This document shows, piece after piece, positions 22,110 through 32,566 of a stretch of 64,000 nucleotides of DNA. The notes beneath the pieces are model-generated. The model saw nothing but the letters and a program-made list of their open reading frames with translations. It made no database searches and was not told where the DNA came from. Origin of the DNA: Dipteris shenzhenensis. Lineage: Eukaryota; Polypodiophyta; Polypodiopsida; Gleicheniales. The position numbers and the translations under genes were made by a program. Location of the stretch: the NCBI GenBank assembly GCA_047967505.1, contig CM106540.1. One strand, written 5' to 3'. Positions within the stretch are counted from its first letter, which is position 1, and each line of letters opens with the position of its first letter.

Positions 22110-23260
22110 GATCCTCCTAGGTATTGGATCTCTACCTCCACCAACTTAATGGAATGGACTACTCAGAGCTCTCCAAGGCATAAACTATCCTTTTAATTGT
22201 GGAAAAGTACCTATGGATAGATGCCAAGTACAAAATATTCAAATAAACTATGCCTTCCTTGCCTTAATTGCATGTAGCCCAGAACAAAATTTTGCTATGA
22301 TGGCTATGTGCACCTTAATAGGCCACTGAACCCTCTATACTCTTGTTCAACTTCACCCACTGGTGGTATTCACCATCTTGACCTGATAAGATTCATGCAA
22401 TCCATGAGTAGCTAATTCAACATTCAATGAGTTCCTCAATTGAGAATGCTTCTTACACATCTCTTGTACTTAAAATCCCCTCATGCACAAAGCATAGGTG
22501 CTAGTGAGTGGAGTGGATAGGAGGATCCCCTCTAATGGAATTCGTTCTCTTGTGGTTGGTACACCCTTGCTATTTATAAAACCTGAGTGGGAGAGCCTCT
22601 AATGGACTTCCTTCTCTTGTGCTTGGTACAACGTTGCTATCTCTAAAATCTAGCTAAAGTTAATCTTAGGGTATTCAAACTTAACAAAGTGTCAAGGTGC
22701 GACTCAACAAAGTATCAAGGTTCGACTGAACAAAGGATCAAGGTTTAACCATTGTAGCCATCCATTGACTTCCCCCTTGTGACCAAGGGGTTTGCATTGA
22801 TGGAAGTTTTCAACTATAGTGAGACACTTGCTCCCATAGGTCAAATGAAGGCAATACCAATGATAATTGCAATAGTAGCTTATTCAAAGTGGTACATCTT
22901 CTAGATGGACATGAAATGAGAATTTTTAAATGGAGATATCAAGGACATTTATATGAGACAAGCCACCTAGATTTTGAATGTAGGGTGACCAAACGGGGAA
23001 AGTGTGCATAGTCTCAAAAACATTGTATGACTTGAAATAGGCCCCTTGAGCATCATACCAATGGATCTATGACTCCTTTGGAAGAATCATCTTGATATAG
23101 AGTGCATAAGATGTAAACATCTATCAAGAATCATCTTGATATAGAGTGCATAAGATGTAAACATGAATCTTCATTCAAAGGGGCCTAAGAAATAAATGAT
23201 GATTTTATACATTGATGATTTGATCATAAAACAACCCACTAAAGGGATAATAGGTTCTTG
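22110..23260 (+). pseudogene. Degraded Ty1/copia relic (gag? and reverse transcriptase)
   Basis: Between about 22,800 and 23,060, translation with stops and shifts reads YSETLAPIGQMKAIPMIIAI, then MDMK, EFLNGDIKDIYMRQ and KTLYDLK. These correspond to the copia reverse transcriptase blocks FAPV-x-K-x-x-T, QMDVK-x-AFL-GDL-x-EEVYM-QP and LYGLKQAPRAW. At about 23,195 MMILYIDDLIIK matches the YVDDL catalytic motif. Near 22,140 LNGMDYSELSKA resembles the start of a copia gag. No LTRs are visible. The copy is old. Confidence 0.6.
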
Positions 23261-23488
23261 ACCATGATTACGCTAGCTCACCATGTCAATGATATTGATA
23301 TCCATGTCACGGTAAAACCTAACCGTTCCAAAATTCTTGATCAAAACCCTCATCCTCATTCTCACAATGTATATCTCATAGAAATTAGAGTATCCAAACT
23401 ATGCAAGTAATTAATGAAATATCACATGCAATGTAAAAATCTGATTATGTAGAAGATTAAAGAGAAACTTACATTAAAGGAGGGGTGG

Positions 23489-23489
<1 letters not shown>

Positions 23490-23525
<36 letters not shown>

Positions 23526-23566
23526 ACTCGACTTTCTCTCTCCGTATATATATATATATATATATG
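23490..23566. repeat. (CT)n and (TA)n microsatellites
   Basis: A CT run at about 23,490-23,522 and a TA run at about 23,546-23,565 lie just left of the tandem palindrome units. Confidence 0.85.
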
Positions 23567-23608
23567 AAATTCTTATCAACAAATAATACCTACACACAAA
23601 CAAATGCA

Positions 23609-25164
23609 AGGTCATGATGATGGTGGAAATAATTCATGCTTTAGAAAAAAGTTCTATCAAAATACCAAAATTTTTAGGGACTCATTCATAGATTCTAGAG
23701 ATTGGCACTAGTGCCATTCTCCAAAAACCCACGAGGGGATTGGCATCACTGCCATTTCTCTATGTGCGTTTGGGGAGAATGGCACAGGTGCCAATTTCCA
23801 TAAACCCACATGGAGATCGGCACTAGTGCAGTTGTACATAGGAAAGCTAGAGTCATATGGAGAATGGCACCGATGCCATTCTCTACAATCCTCCATGGAG
23901 AATGGCAATGGTGCCATTCTCCCCCACTTCAGGGACATCTTTGTTGATCTTATGAAATTTTGCACAATCCCACATGTCTCCCCCACTTCAGGGACATCTT
24001 TGTTGATCTTATGAAATTCTGCACAATCTTACATGGAGAATGGTACTGGTGCCATTCTCCATAGGAAAGCCAGAATCACATGGAGAATGGCACCAGTGCC
24101 ATTCTCCACAATCCCACATGGAGAATGGCACTGGTTCCATTCCCCATAGGAAAGCAAAACTCACATGGAGAATGGCACCAGTGCCATTCTCCACAATCCC
24201 ACATGGAGAGTGGCACTCATTCCATTCTCCATAGGAAAGCCAGACTCACATGTAGAATGGCACTAGTGCCATTCTCTGCAATCCCACATGGAGAATGGGA
24301 CTAGTGCCAGACTCACTTGGACAATGGCACCAGTGCCATTCTCCACAATCCCACATGGAGAATGGCATCGGTGCCATTCTCCCCTGCCACAATGACATCT
24401 TTGTTGGTCTTATGAAATTCTTTGGTTGTAGTTTGTTCATAATTAACTTCCTATAATTGTAATGAGAGGGGTTGGCTATCAGATGCGGTGACAAGGTCAT
24501 GATGATGGTGGAAATCATTCATGCTTAAAAAAAAGTTTTATCAAATTACCAAAATTTTAGGGACTCATTCATGGATCTTGGAGATTGGCACCAATGCCAT
24601 TCTCTAGAACCTACTAGGGGAATGGCATCAGTGCCATTTCTCTATGTGGGTTTGGGGAGAATGGCATTGGTGCCATTCTCCATAAACCCACATGGAGATT
24701 GGCACTAGTGCCAATGTACATAGGAAAGCCATACTCATATGGAGAATGGCACCGGTGCCATTCTCCACAATACCACATGGAGAATGGCAATGGTGCCATT
24801 CTCCCAAACTGCAAGGATGTCTTTGTTGGTCTTATGAAATTCTACACAATCCCACATGGAGAATGGCACTAGTGCCATTCTCCATAGGAAAGACAGACTC
24901 ACATGGAAAATGGCACCAATGCCATCCTCCACAATCCCACATGGAGAATGGCAGTGGTGCCATTCTTCCCCACCACAAGGACATCTTTGTTGGTCTTATG
25001 AAATTCTTTCGCTGTGGTTTGTTCATAATTAATTTCTTTTAATCGCAATGAGAGGGGCAGATGCAGGGACAAGGTCATGATGATGGTGGAAAGAAGTCAT
25101 GCTTTAGAGAATAATTTTAGGGAAATAATTAATAGTTTCACAAAAAAATTGTATAGACTCATTC
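23609..25164. repeat. Tandem units of a second palindrome subfamily (left part)
   Basis: Two full units (starting near 23,609 and 24,493) and most of a third (near 25,069) open with CAAGGTCATGATGATGGTGG. Each continues with a shared AT-rich segment, GGGACTCATTCATGGAT, and then runs of the GAATGGCACYRGTGCCATTC palindrome separated by ACAATCCCACATG and TAGGAAAGCCAGACTCACATG. Unit lengths differ (884 and 576 bp) because palindrome number varies. The third unit is cut by the LTR element at 25,165 and resumes at 29,645. Confidence 0.85.
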
Positions 25165-25482
25165 TGTTGGAGGTGCAAATCTCTCATGGACAAAGGGGAT
25201 AAGAAGAAGGAGAAAGGGTTGAATTATCCCACATACAAAGGTGTGTGGAAGATGAAGGGACATAAATAGTCCAAGTTACCCCTCCTATCTTCAATTCCCC
25301 CAAGCTTGCCTTTTGTGGAGGTTGGAGGGCTGGCTAGGCAAGGGTGCCTTATGGCAGGGGTGGGGACCTGCCATACACACATGCCAGAGCCTCCGTAGTG
25401 GCCATGAAGGTTGTGCACTTCCGTGAGGTGCTAGCGGTCTTGGCGGGGGGGCACGCTAGGCACATGCTCTTGGATTCTAACA
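25165..25482 (+). repeat. Outer 5' LTR (type A)
   Basis: 318 bp, TG...CA ends, followed directly by the TGGTATCAGAGC primer binding site. It differs from the 3' copy mainly by one extra G in a G run, which suggests recent insertion. Confidence 0.9.
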
Positions 25483-25494
25483 TGGTATCAGAGC
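25483..25494 (+). promoter_or_regulatory. Primer binding site (initiator Met tRNA)
   Basis: TGGTATCAGAGC directly abuts the LTR end and matches the usual plant copia minus-strand primer site. Confidence 0.9.
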
Positions 25495-25562
25495 TCAGGC
25501 TATCTGAGTAACGACTTTATTGCAAGTTCAACGGGCTTTGTTAGCAAAGGCTACTAGGAGTG

Positions 25563-25975
25563 ATGGCTGCACCAACCCCGTTGCGAATTCGTCCACCTGC
25601 CTTCAATGAAGGCAAGCTCGATGGGACGAATTATACTTTGTGGAAATTCAAGATCAGCGCGATCTTGGATTCATATGAGCTTCTGGATACTGTTCTGGGA
25701 TTGGATCCAGAACCGGTTGGATCACCGAATCCAAACAACCCCAACGTCATAACGCCACCGAATGCAGATCTTCTTCGAGCATGGAAACGAAGGAACGCAG
25801 ATGCACTCTGCGCTCTTGTTACCAGTTCAAGTGATTCTGTTTTGACTCTGATTCAGCATACAGACAAGGCAAGTGAGGCTTGGAACATACTGAAAGGTCA
25901 GTATGAAACGCGGAATCAGACCAGAATTCAAAATCTGGAGAATATGCTTGCTGCAGAGAGGTGCTCTGATGGAGA
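25563..25975 (+). CDS. gag N-terminal part (copia)
   Basis: ATG at 25,563 opens a gag frame with [17 protein letters not shown] and ends within [13 protein letters not shown]. This is the UBN2-type gag domain of copia polyproteins. The frame is lost by a one-base shift near 25,968-25,976; sensible gag codons ([20 protein letters not shown]) continue in the frame of the long downstream ORF. The polyprotein is therefore broken in gag unless this is a programmed or sequencing frameshift. Confidence 0.8.
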
Positions 25976-28561
25976 ATCACAGCTGAGACATTCATCACTC
26001 GGATCAAGAATCTACGTGATCAGATGGCGGCGGTCGGGATTACAAAGACCAGCGAAGAGTTGGCCAGAAGGTGCATTCGGATCCTTCCACAAAAGTACGA
26101 TGCGTTGGTTACGACACTCAACACGCAGGTAAGAAATCCACCCCTCACTTTTGAAGAGTTCAGTGCGATGCTTCTAGAGGAGGAGATGCGAATGAAGACC
26201 CGCGATGGCGGAAGTGATGCAGCATTCTCAACCACATCCAAAGGGAAGGGTGGAGAGAAGAAGAATGGTAAGAAGAAGAAGTTTTCAGGTAAGTGCCACT
26301 ACTGCAACAAAAGCGGTCACATGATCAAGGATTGCAGAAAGAAGCAGCAGGACGAAAAGAATGGCACTACACAGTCTTCTTCGAAAGGCAAGGAATCTGC
26401 CAACACAGTTGAAACTGAGTTGGAGCTATGGGTTGCAATTGAAGAAATATGCTCCTCAACAGAAGTTTCAACAACGAATGATTCGTGGCTCCTTGATAGT
26501 GGAGCGTCCCGTCACATGACCAGAAAGAAGGACTGGTATAGCTCTTTCAAGCCTCTACAAGAGCCCATGAACGTGACGGTCGGTAATAATGCAAAATGCC
26601 CTGTGGAAGGTACAGGTACTATCTCTCTTTCCATTCAAGAGGGTGAAACTAAAGAGCTTTCTGATGTATTACTAGTTCCTCAGCTAAAGAAGAACTTGCT
26701 TTCGGTTGCTGCGATAACTGATCGCAACTTGGAGGTGCGTTTCAAGAGGACCGGAGCAGAAATCCTTAATGCAGCAGGCAAGGTGGTCGGCAAGGCAGTA
26801 AGGAAGAACAATCTGTACGAGCTGACGGCACTAACAGTCTCTTCAGGAGTGGGCATCAGTAAGGTATGGCATGAAAGATTTGGTCATCTTAGTTATCCTA
26901 TTCTTTTGGAAATGCAGAAAACAGGGATGGTTGCACACTTGCCTGCACTCTCAAAGGTGCAGGAACCTTGTGAAGCTTGTATGATGGGCAAGCAACAAAG
27001 GAAGGCTTTTCCACATGAGAGCGGCTATCGGGCAAAGGCTCCTCTAGAATTGGTTCATGCTGATCTCAGTGGGAAAGCTCCGACTCAAGCTTTGGGGGGA
27101 TGTAACTACTATATGCTTATCGTCGACGACTACAGTAGATACATGTGGGTGTATTTTTTACGAGATAAGGCTGAAGCTCTTGGAAAATTCAAACAGTGGC
27201 AAAAGATGGTGGAAAACAAAAGCGGGCTGAAGGTAAAGAAGCTTCGCACGGATCGAGGAGGAGAGTTCCTGTCAAAAGAGTTCGACACATACTTGCACGA
27301 GAATGGCATTAAGCGCCAACTCACGACTGCACATACTCCGCAACAAAATGGTGTTGTAGAGCGTCGCAATCGTACTACCATGGAGATGGCACGATGCATG
27401 GCACTAGGTAAAGGATTGCCTAAGTCTTTTTGGGCTGAGGCAGTCAATACAGCAGTCTACATCCTCAATCGAAGCTTCACAAAGGCCTTGACGGGCAAAA
27501 CACCTTTGGAGGCTTACTCAGGTAAAAAGCCTTCCGCTTCTCATTTCAGAACATTTGGATGTGAGTGCTTTGTTCATGTTCCAGATAGCACCAGACAGAA
27601 ATTAGATCCAAAGAGCAGAAAGTGTATCTTCATGGGCTATAGCCAGGAGTCAAAGGCGTACCGGCTATATGATCCAGAGGCAAAGAAGATCGTGGTCAGT
27701 CGTGATGTGGTGTTTTGGGAACAGCCACATACAGTGGAGGAGGAGGTATGCCCTTCCACTTTATCATCAGCCGTAAAAGTAACTCACCTTGTGCCCGTAT
27801 CTAAAGCAGAGTTGCAGAATGAGGAGGAGTACTTCGAGGAACAGACTCCACCAACACCACAACATGCCTTGGCTCCACAAGGTAAGCCACTTCCAAAGTG
27901 GGCAAGGCAGCTCTTTGATGAGAAGAATCCGGTTCCAGACTTGGCGGAGTCATCTGCAGATGGACTTCGACGATCAAAGAGGATAGAGGAGCAGAAAAGG
28001 GCTTCTGAACACATAGTCAATATGGCCTTGATGGCTGAGATTATGAAAGTTCAAGAGCCTACGAATTTGGATGAGGCAATGGGCGATCCAAATTGGAAAG
28101 CTGCCATGCAAGAGGAGTATGACAGCATCATGAAGAATCAGACTTGGGACTTGGTTGATCGTCCAGTAAAAAGGAAGATCATTGGTACCAAATGGGTATG
28201 GAAGGCCAAGTACAAATCTGATGGATCTTTGGAAAAGTACAAGGCTAGGCTTGTTGCACAAGGATACTCTCAAGTTGAAGGTTTTGATTTTGAGGATTCC
28301 TTTGCTCCTACAGCAAGGATGACAACTATTCGGGTGGTACTTGCCTTGGCTGCTCATAAGCAGTGGCCGGTGTTTCAAATGGACGTGAAATCTGCGTTCT
28401 TGAATGGACATCTCAAGGAGGAGGTATATGTGTTCCAGCCACCAGGATTTGAGGTGCCCAATTCAGAGAACAAGGTTTGCGCAGACATCTTCACGAAGGC
28501 TCTTGGGAGTGATTTATTGTTGCGGCATCTACATCGACTCGGCATTGGTCCGAACACGTAG
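25976..28561 (+). CDS. gag-pol polyprotein, RT/RNase H internally deleted
   Basis: One open frame holds, in order, the gag C-terminus with a CCHC zinc knuckle ([14 protein letters not shown]), the aspartic protease motif LDSGASRHM, the integrase zinc-binding region (WHERFGHLS ... CEACMMGKQ) and the catalytic core ([35 protein letters not shown]). The beginning of reverse transcriptase follows ([26 protein letters not shown]). After [13 protein letters not shown] the frame jumps to [14 protein letters not shown], the extreme C-terminus of RNase H, so the YVDD-containing core and nearly all of RNase H are missing. The deletion preserved the frame. Element replication would depend on a helper. 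Confidence 0.85.
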   Translation: MTAETFITRIKNLRDQMAAVGITKTSEELARRCIRILPQKYDALVTTLNTQVRNPPLTFEEFSAMLLEEEMRMKTRDGGSDAAFSTTSKGKGGEKKNGKKKKFSGKCHYCNKSGHMIKDCRKKQQDEKNGTTQSSSKGKESANTVETELELWVAIEEICSSTEVSTTNDSWLLDSGASRHMTRKKDWYSSFKPLQEPMNVTVGNNAKCPVEGTGTISLSIQEGETKELSDVLLVPQLKKNLLSVAAITDRNLEVRFKRTGAEILNAAGKVVGKAVRKNNLYELTALTVSSGVGISKVWHERFGHLSYPILLEMQKTGMVAHLPALSKVQEPCEACMMGKQQRKAFPHESGYRAKAPLELVHADLSGKAPTQALGGCNYYMLIVDDYSRYMWVYFLRDKAEALGKFKQWQKMVENKSGLKVKKLRTDRGGEFLSKEFDTYLHENGIKRQLTTAHTPQQNGVVERRNRTTMEMARCMALGKGLPKSFWAEAVNTAVYILNRSFTKALTGKTPLEAYSGKKPSASHFRTFGCECFVHVPDSTRQKLDPKSRKCIFMGYSQESKAYRLYDPEAKKIVVSRDVVFWEQPHTVEEEVCPSTLSSAVKVTHLVPVSKAELQNEEEYFEEQTPPTPQHALAPQGKPLPKWARQLFDEKNPVPDLAESSADGLRRSKRIEEQKRASEHIVNMALMAEIMKVQEPTNLDEAMGDPNWKAAMQEEYDSIMKNQTWDLVDRPVKRKIIGTKWVWKAKYKSDGSLEKYKARLVAQGYSQVEGFDFEDSFAPTARMTTIRVVLALAAHKQWPVFQMDVKSAFLNGHLKEEVYVFQPPGFEVPNSENKVCADIFTKALGSDLLLRHLHRLGIGPNT

Positions 28562-28590
28562 TTCATCTTCGGGTGAACATTGAGGGGGGG

Positions 28591-29267
28591 TGTTAGAGTT
28601 AGCTCAAATGTCCACCTCTCATGTAACCCACCAATATTCTGTGTACCCAATGTTGTAAGGCCCCCATATGAGGAGAAGCCATGATGGGTATCAGATATTG
28701 GGAGGGATCCCCAGTTTAGACACTGGAAGGGGTCTTAGAGTAGACCAGATGGTTATGAGACGGCTTAGGAGCCAAGAGTAGATACCCGTTTGCACAAAGG
28801 GGGGGTTCGGGGGGGCGATAGCCCCCCCGATAGCAGGGGGTCCGGGGGGCGCAGGCCCTCGGTGGGGGTCTGGGGGCAAAGCCCCCAGCGGCAGGGTCCA
28901 GGCCCGACGGTATGACCTATGCGCGATCCTTCATCTGCCCGACGGCATGTTTTCTGAAGGGTCGGTTGGTCTTTTAGGCCGACTGTCTATTAGGCCGACT
29001 GCCTATTACAAGGCCGACCGTCAACCACTCACACTATATAAGTGGCCACCCCCTATCATCATATAACCAGTTCTTCACGCTCATAGTCCTCCGTCCAGCA
29101 TCTGTCTAGATCACCATCGAAGCTCTGTCTGTAGAGCGCACGGGTGGACAGCCAACCATCAGTTGTATCAGCAGTTTGGTATATCAGAATTTTTTGTATT
29201 CTCTCCAGCTTTTCCATCGTGTACTTGCGTTTTGTTGTTATCTTCCGCTGCGTACTATTTTCTTACA
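28591..29267 (+). repeat. Internal LTR of a different family (type B)
   Basis: 677 bp from TGTTAGAGTTAGC to TTCTTACA, preceded by a purine tract (TGAGGGGGGG, 28,581-28,590) and followed by TGGTATCAGAGC. A TATA-like CTATATAAG lies at about 29,034. The middle holds a G/C-rich self-complementary stretch around 28,800-28,880. It has no target duplication of its own, so it is not a solo LTR inserted later. It fits as the native 3' LTR of the gag-pol body. Confidence 0.75.
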
Positions 29268-29279
29268 TGGTATCAGAGC
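29268..29279 (+). promoter_or_regulatory. Second primer binding site, after internal LTR
   Basis: TGGTATCAGAGC is followed within about 40 bases by a purine tract (GGAGGGGGG) and the outer 3' LTR. A primer site at this place is unexpected for a normal element and shows that the internal LTR once served as a 5' LTR or was joined by template switching. Confidence 0.8.
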
Positions 29280-29327
29280 TCGGGTCTGATCCCCGGCCAC
29301 CTCTCTCCATGATCGATTGGAGGGGGG

Positions 29328-29644
29328 TGTTGGAGGTGCAAATCTCTCATGGACAAAGGGGATAAGAAGAAGGAGAAAGGGTTGAATTATCCCACATACA
29401 AAGGTGTGTGGAAGATGAAGGGACATAAATAGTCCAAGTTACCCCTCCTATCTTCAATTCCCCCAAGCTTGCCTTTTGTGGAGGTTGGAGGGCTGGCTAG
29501 GCAAGGGTGCCTTATGGCAGGGGTGGGGACCTGCCATACACACATGCCAGAGCCTCCGTAGTGGCCATGAAGGTTGTGCACTTCCGTGAGGTGCTAGCGG
29601 TCTTGGCGGGGGGCACGCTAGGCACATGCTCTTGGATTCTAACA
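29328..29644 (+). repeat. Outer 3' LTR (type A)
   Basis: 317 bp, preceded by a polypurine tract at 29,319-29,327, ending TAACA and followed by the target duplication CATTC. Confidence 0.9.
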
Positions 29645-30015
29645 CATTCATGGATTTTGGAGATTGGCACCAGTGCCATTCTTCAATAACCCACTAGGGG
29701 ATTAGCATTAGTGCCATTTCTCTATGTGGGTTTGGGGAGAATGGCACTGGTGCCATTCTCCATAAACCCACATGGAGATTGGCACTAGTGCCAATGTCCA
29801 TAGGAAAGCCAGACTCACATGGAAAACGGCACCGGTGCCATTCTCCACAATCCCACATTGAGAATGGCACTACTACCATTCTTCCCCACTACAAGGACAT
29901 CTTTGTTGGTCTTATGAAATTCTTTGGTTGTGGTTTGTTCATAATTTATTTACCTGTAATCGTAATGATAGGGGATGGCTATCAAATGCGGGGACAAGGT
30001 CATGATGATGGTGGG
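29645..30015. repeat. Tandem palindrome units (right part, after the LTR element)
   Basis: The sequence resumes with CATTCATGGATTTTGGAGAT, exactly where the third unit was interrupted. It ends at the next CATGATGATGGTGG at about 29,999, beyond which similarity stops. Confidence 0.85.
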
Positions 30016-32010
30016 GAATGAAGTGGTTGGAATTGGTGTAGTGTGTGCAATAGATCTGGAGGGTCGAGGCCTACTCTAGAGGTGTGAAGATTGGGGTAGA
30101 AAATGTATCGGTGATAATGGAGAAGTCTATCAATAGTAACATGCTCTTGCCATTTCCCACTATGGATGCAGTGCTTATTGGTGAGGCACTTTGGAGTGTT
30201 CTCAAGTGGTCTAAGGGCTCTCTAAAACATGTTGGTGATTCTTTAGATGATCCTATGACTCAAGAAGGCGGACCAAGTGAGCTTGATCCACCTTATGTTG
30301 AGGCAATGCAATTTTCTTCATTGAAAATGAAAATTTCATTTGTGAATCTTGGAAAGAAAAAGATTGTCTTGTGGGATGAGAGCAAAACAAAGACCATGGG
30401 GGAAGGTGTGATCTTGTATGTTTTCCCGGGTGACTCTATAAACTTTGACCTATTGGGTAACGATTGCATTGGTGTGGGTATTGAAAAGAAAGAAAAAATT
30501 ACAAGAAGTGGGTCTTCTATGCAAGATGCTAGCTCTCTCAACCTAGTTAAGTGTCCCATCAAGCAGATTACCTTACTTGATGGAAGCCCATTGCAACAAT
30601 ATGTGCCCATGGACCACGTTGCTGGCAGGGATGAGGTGGTCAATGATCGAATGTTGAAAAGGGGTGAGCCATCTTCAAAGAAAAGAAGGTACATTTTCAT
30701 TAATAGGGTGCCTAAACAAAGAGACCCGAGGTCTGTCACGGATGCCATGACAACTTCCATTGCAAGGGCTACAGACACATGTACGAATTTGTTGCTGTCA
30801 AATACAAGAGAAAACCCACCCTCTTCATAGGGAAGTGTTGTTGTTGAGCCACCATACCAAAAGTTGCTAGAGAACTTGCTACTCCAACTAGATAATTGTG
30901 GGTCTGAGAACAAAAATAGATACTTGTTTGCATACCTTTCTCTTCTTGTAGCAAGGGGCATTTTCAAGACAGTTCAATTGGTCTTCTTGATGGCAAGGCA
31001 CACACATGAGGACATTGATGTAATGTTCAGCAGGCTCTATGAGAGCTTCCAAGTGGGGACAAACATTCACTTTCCCTCATTTGATAGATACATTCAAAAA
31101 ATGTACATCATCTTCACCAGCAGCATTTCTTCTTACATGGGTTCCTAACTTCAAGGATTATGTGGATTGCTACCTATGTGATGGGAAAGAAATGCTAGTT
31201 GGTCATGCAAAGCCATTACAATTTTGATTTTACATGCAAGGTAACTGACCTATGATGCAGTACAAGGTGCATCCAAAATCACCGAATCGGATGCCCACCA
31301 CTGAAGGGGGAATTGAGCTGTGGAAGAAAGATAGTGAGGGTCGACCATTGTTGCCAACAAGTTGTCCAGATATACTGCCAATGGCTGCATTTGTGAGAGA
31401 TCACTTGCAATTAATATCAAGCATAAAGGATTACAGTAAGTTTTGGGAGAGATTTGCAAGTGGAAAGAATGCATCGTATGAGTCCTACATTAGGCCATTG
31501 ATAGACTACTGGAAAACCATGATCGTTGAGCTCGAACAGGAAAACATCTCAGAGATAGGAGTGTACAGAGATTTTTGGCCAAGAACACAATCGCCTCATG
31601 AGGAGGAGGATATAGATGCTTGCATTAATGAGTTCCAAGGCTATGAGGAATGGAATGATCACTATTGTGGGCCGCTACAAGGTAAACCAAGGGAAGAGTT
31701 TAGACCAATGGTGGATGTTAAGCAAGGCGACTTCGTCTTGGTGAGGCCATCAGACCCTATATACCCCATATGACTTGGGGTTGCCGTATCAAGTGCCAAG
31801 ATGTCCTAATTTTAAGAAATTATTAATTCAGTATTGGACACCATCAATTAAGAGAAAGGGGCTCAATGATGCAGATGCCTATGTTGACTACTAGAACAAG
31901 TATTGGGCATAGAATAGGTTGGATCCACAGGTATGGGAGTGTATTGATGCATTGGTCTGGTCGTGGACATTAAAAGCCATAAATAGACCCAAGAAGATTA
32001 AGATTCCATA
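30015..32010 (+). pseudogene. DUF7869-like transposase pseudogene
   Basis: One frame from 30,084 runs 248 codons to a TAG at 30,828-30,830 and then, in the same frame, on to about 31,110. It encodes QLDNCGSENKNRYLFAYLSL and RHTHEDIDVMFSRLYESF, the signature DNC-x-x-ENKN and GHTHEDID motifs of a transposon-associated family with an RNase H-like fold (DUF7869 type). A frameshift near 31,110 leads to WVPNFKDYVDCYLCDGKEML and a C-terminal part ending near 32,010, with further stops (for example TGA after YPI at 31,773). The early part (FVNLGKKKIVLWDE) is unassigned. The family is named from memory of conserved motifs. This copy is dead. Confidence 0.65.
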
Positions 32011-32566
32011 GAGTGTATGTATCAAAGCATAGGAGAGTTTGCTTGGTATCAGAGCATAGAAAATGGTGATGATTTTCTCCCTCTTGATCTCCCAAACTTC
32101 CATTCTAATATGTGTTCTCATGTGATGTTTCTCAATTGTTGTTATCTTATCAAGGGATATTTGCATATTATTAATATGACAATTTTTAGAAGTTGTCTTT
32201 CACCAACAACAACTTTGTTTCTAGTACTTCACTTTGCACGCTGTTTGTTAACACCACCAACTGGTGTTTATTAACACCTCAAATAAAATATACATGTTGT
32301 CCGCAAACAGTGTTTATTAACACCACCAAATACATGATTTTCAAAGTCTACCACAAATGCTTTGTTTTGGTTATTATACCCAATGAAACTTTTCACAACC
32401 AATGAAGTTTTTCATAATAATTGAAATTTCCAAATGTCAGCATATTCAATATTGGAAAAAATCCCACAATCAATGAAAATTTTCCCAAATTTAATGAAAC
32501 CTTTCCCAAATTTAATGAAATCCACTCAATTTCAAAATTCCCAAAATGCAACTTTTGTCCCACTTT
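32010..32566. other. AT-rich spacer, no gene
   Basis: Contains three copies of TTAACACC / GGTGTTTATTAACACC-like inverted repeats at about 32,245-32,330, and a short tandem CCCAAATTTAATGAAA near 32,480-32,520. No coding signal. Confidence 0.5.

Larger units (their letters stand above)
25165..29644 (+). mobile_element. Composite Ty1/copia LTR retrotransposon with an internal foreign LTR
   Basis: Outer LTRs (25,165-25,482 and 29,328-29,644) are nearly identical, start TGTTGG and end TAACA. They are flanked by the 5 bp duplication CATTC (25,160-25,164 and 29,645-29,649). The order inside is primer binding site, gag-pol with a large deletion in RT/RNase H, purine tract, an unrelated 677 bp LTR, a second primer binding site, a short spacer, a second purine tract and the outer 3' LTR. 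The target duplication lies only outside the outer LTRs, so the whole structure integrated as one unit. It lacks a complete reverse transcriptase and would need proteins from another element. Confidence 0.85.

Noticed and set aside
28591-29267. Solo LTR inserted later into the copia element
   Set aside because: No 5 bp target duplication surrounds it, and a purine tract and primer site lie on its two sides as for a structural LTR.
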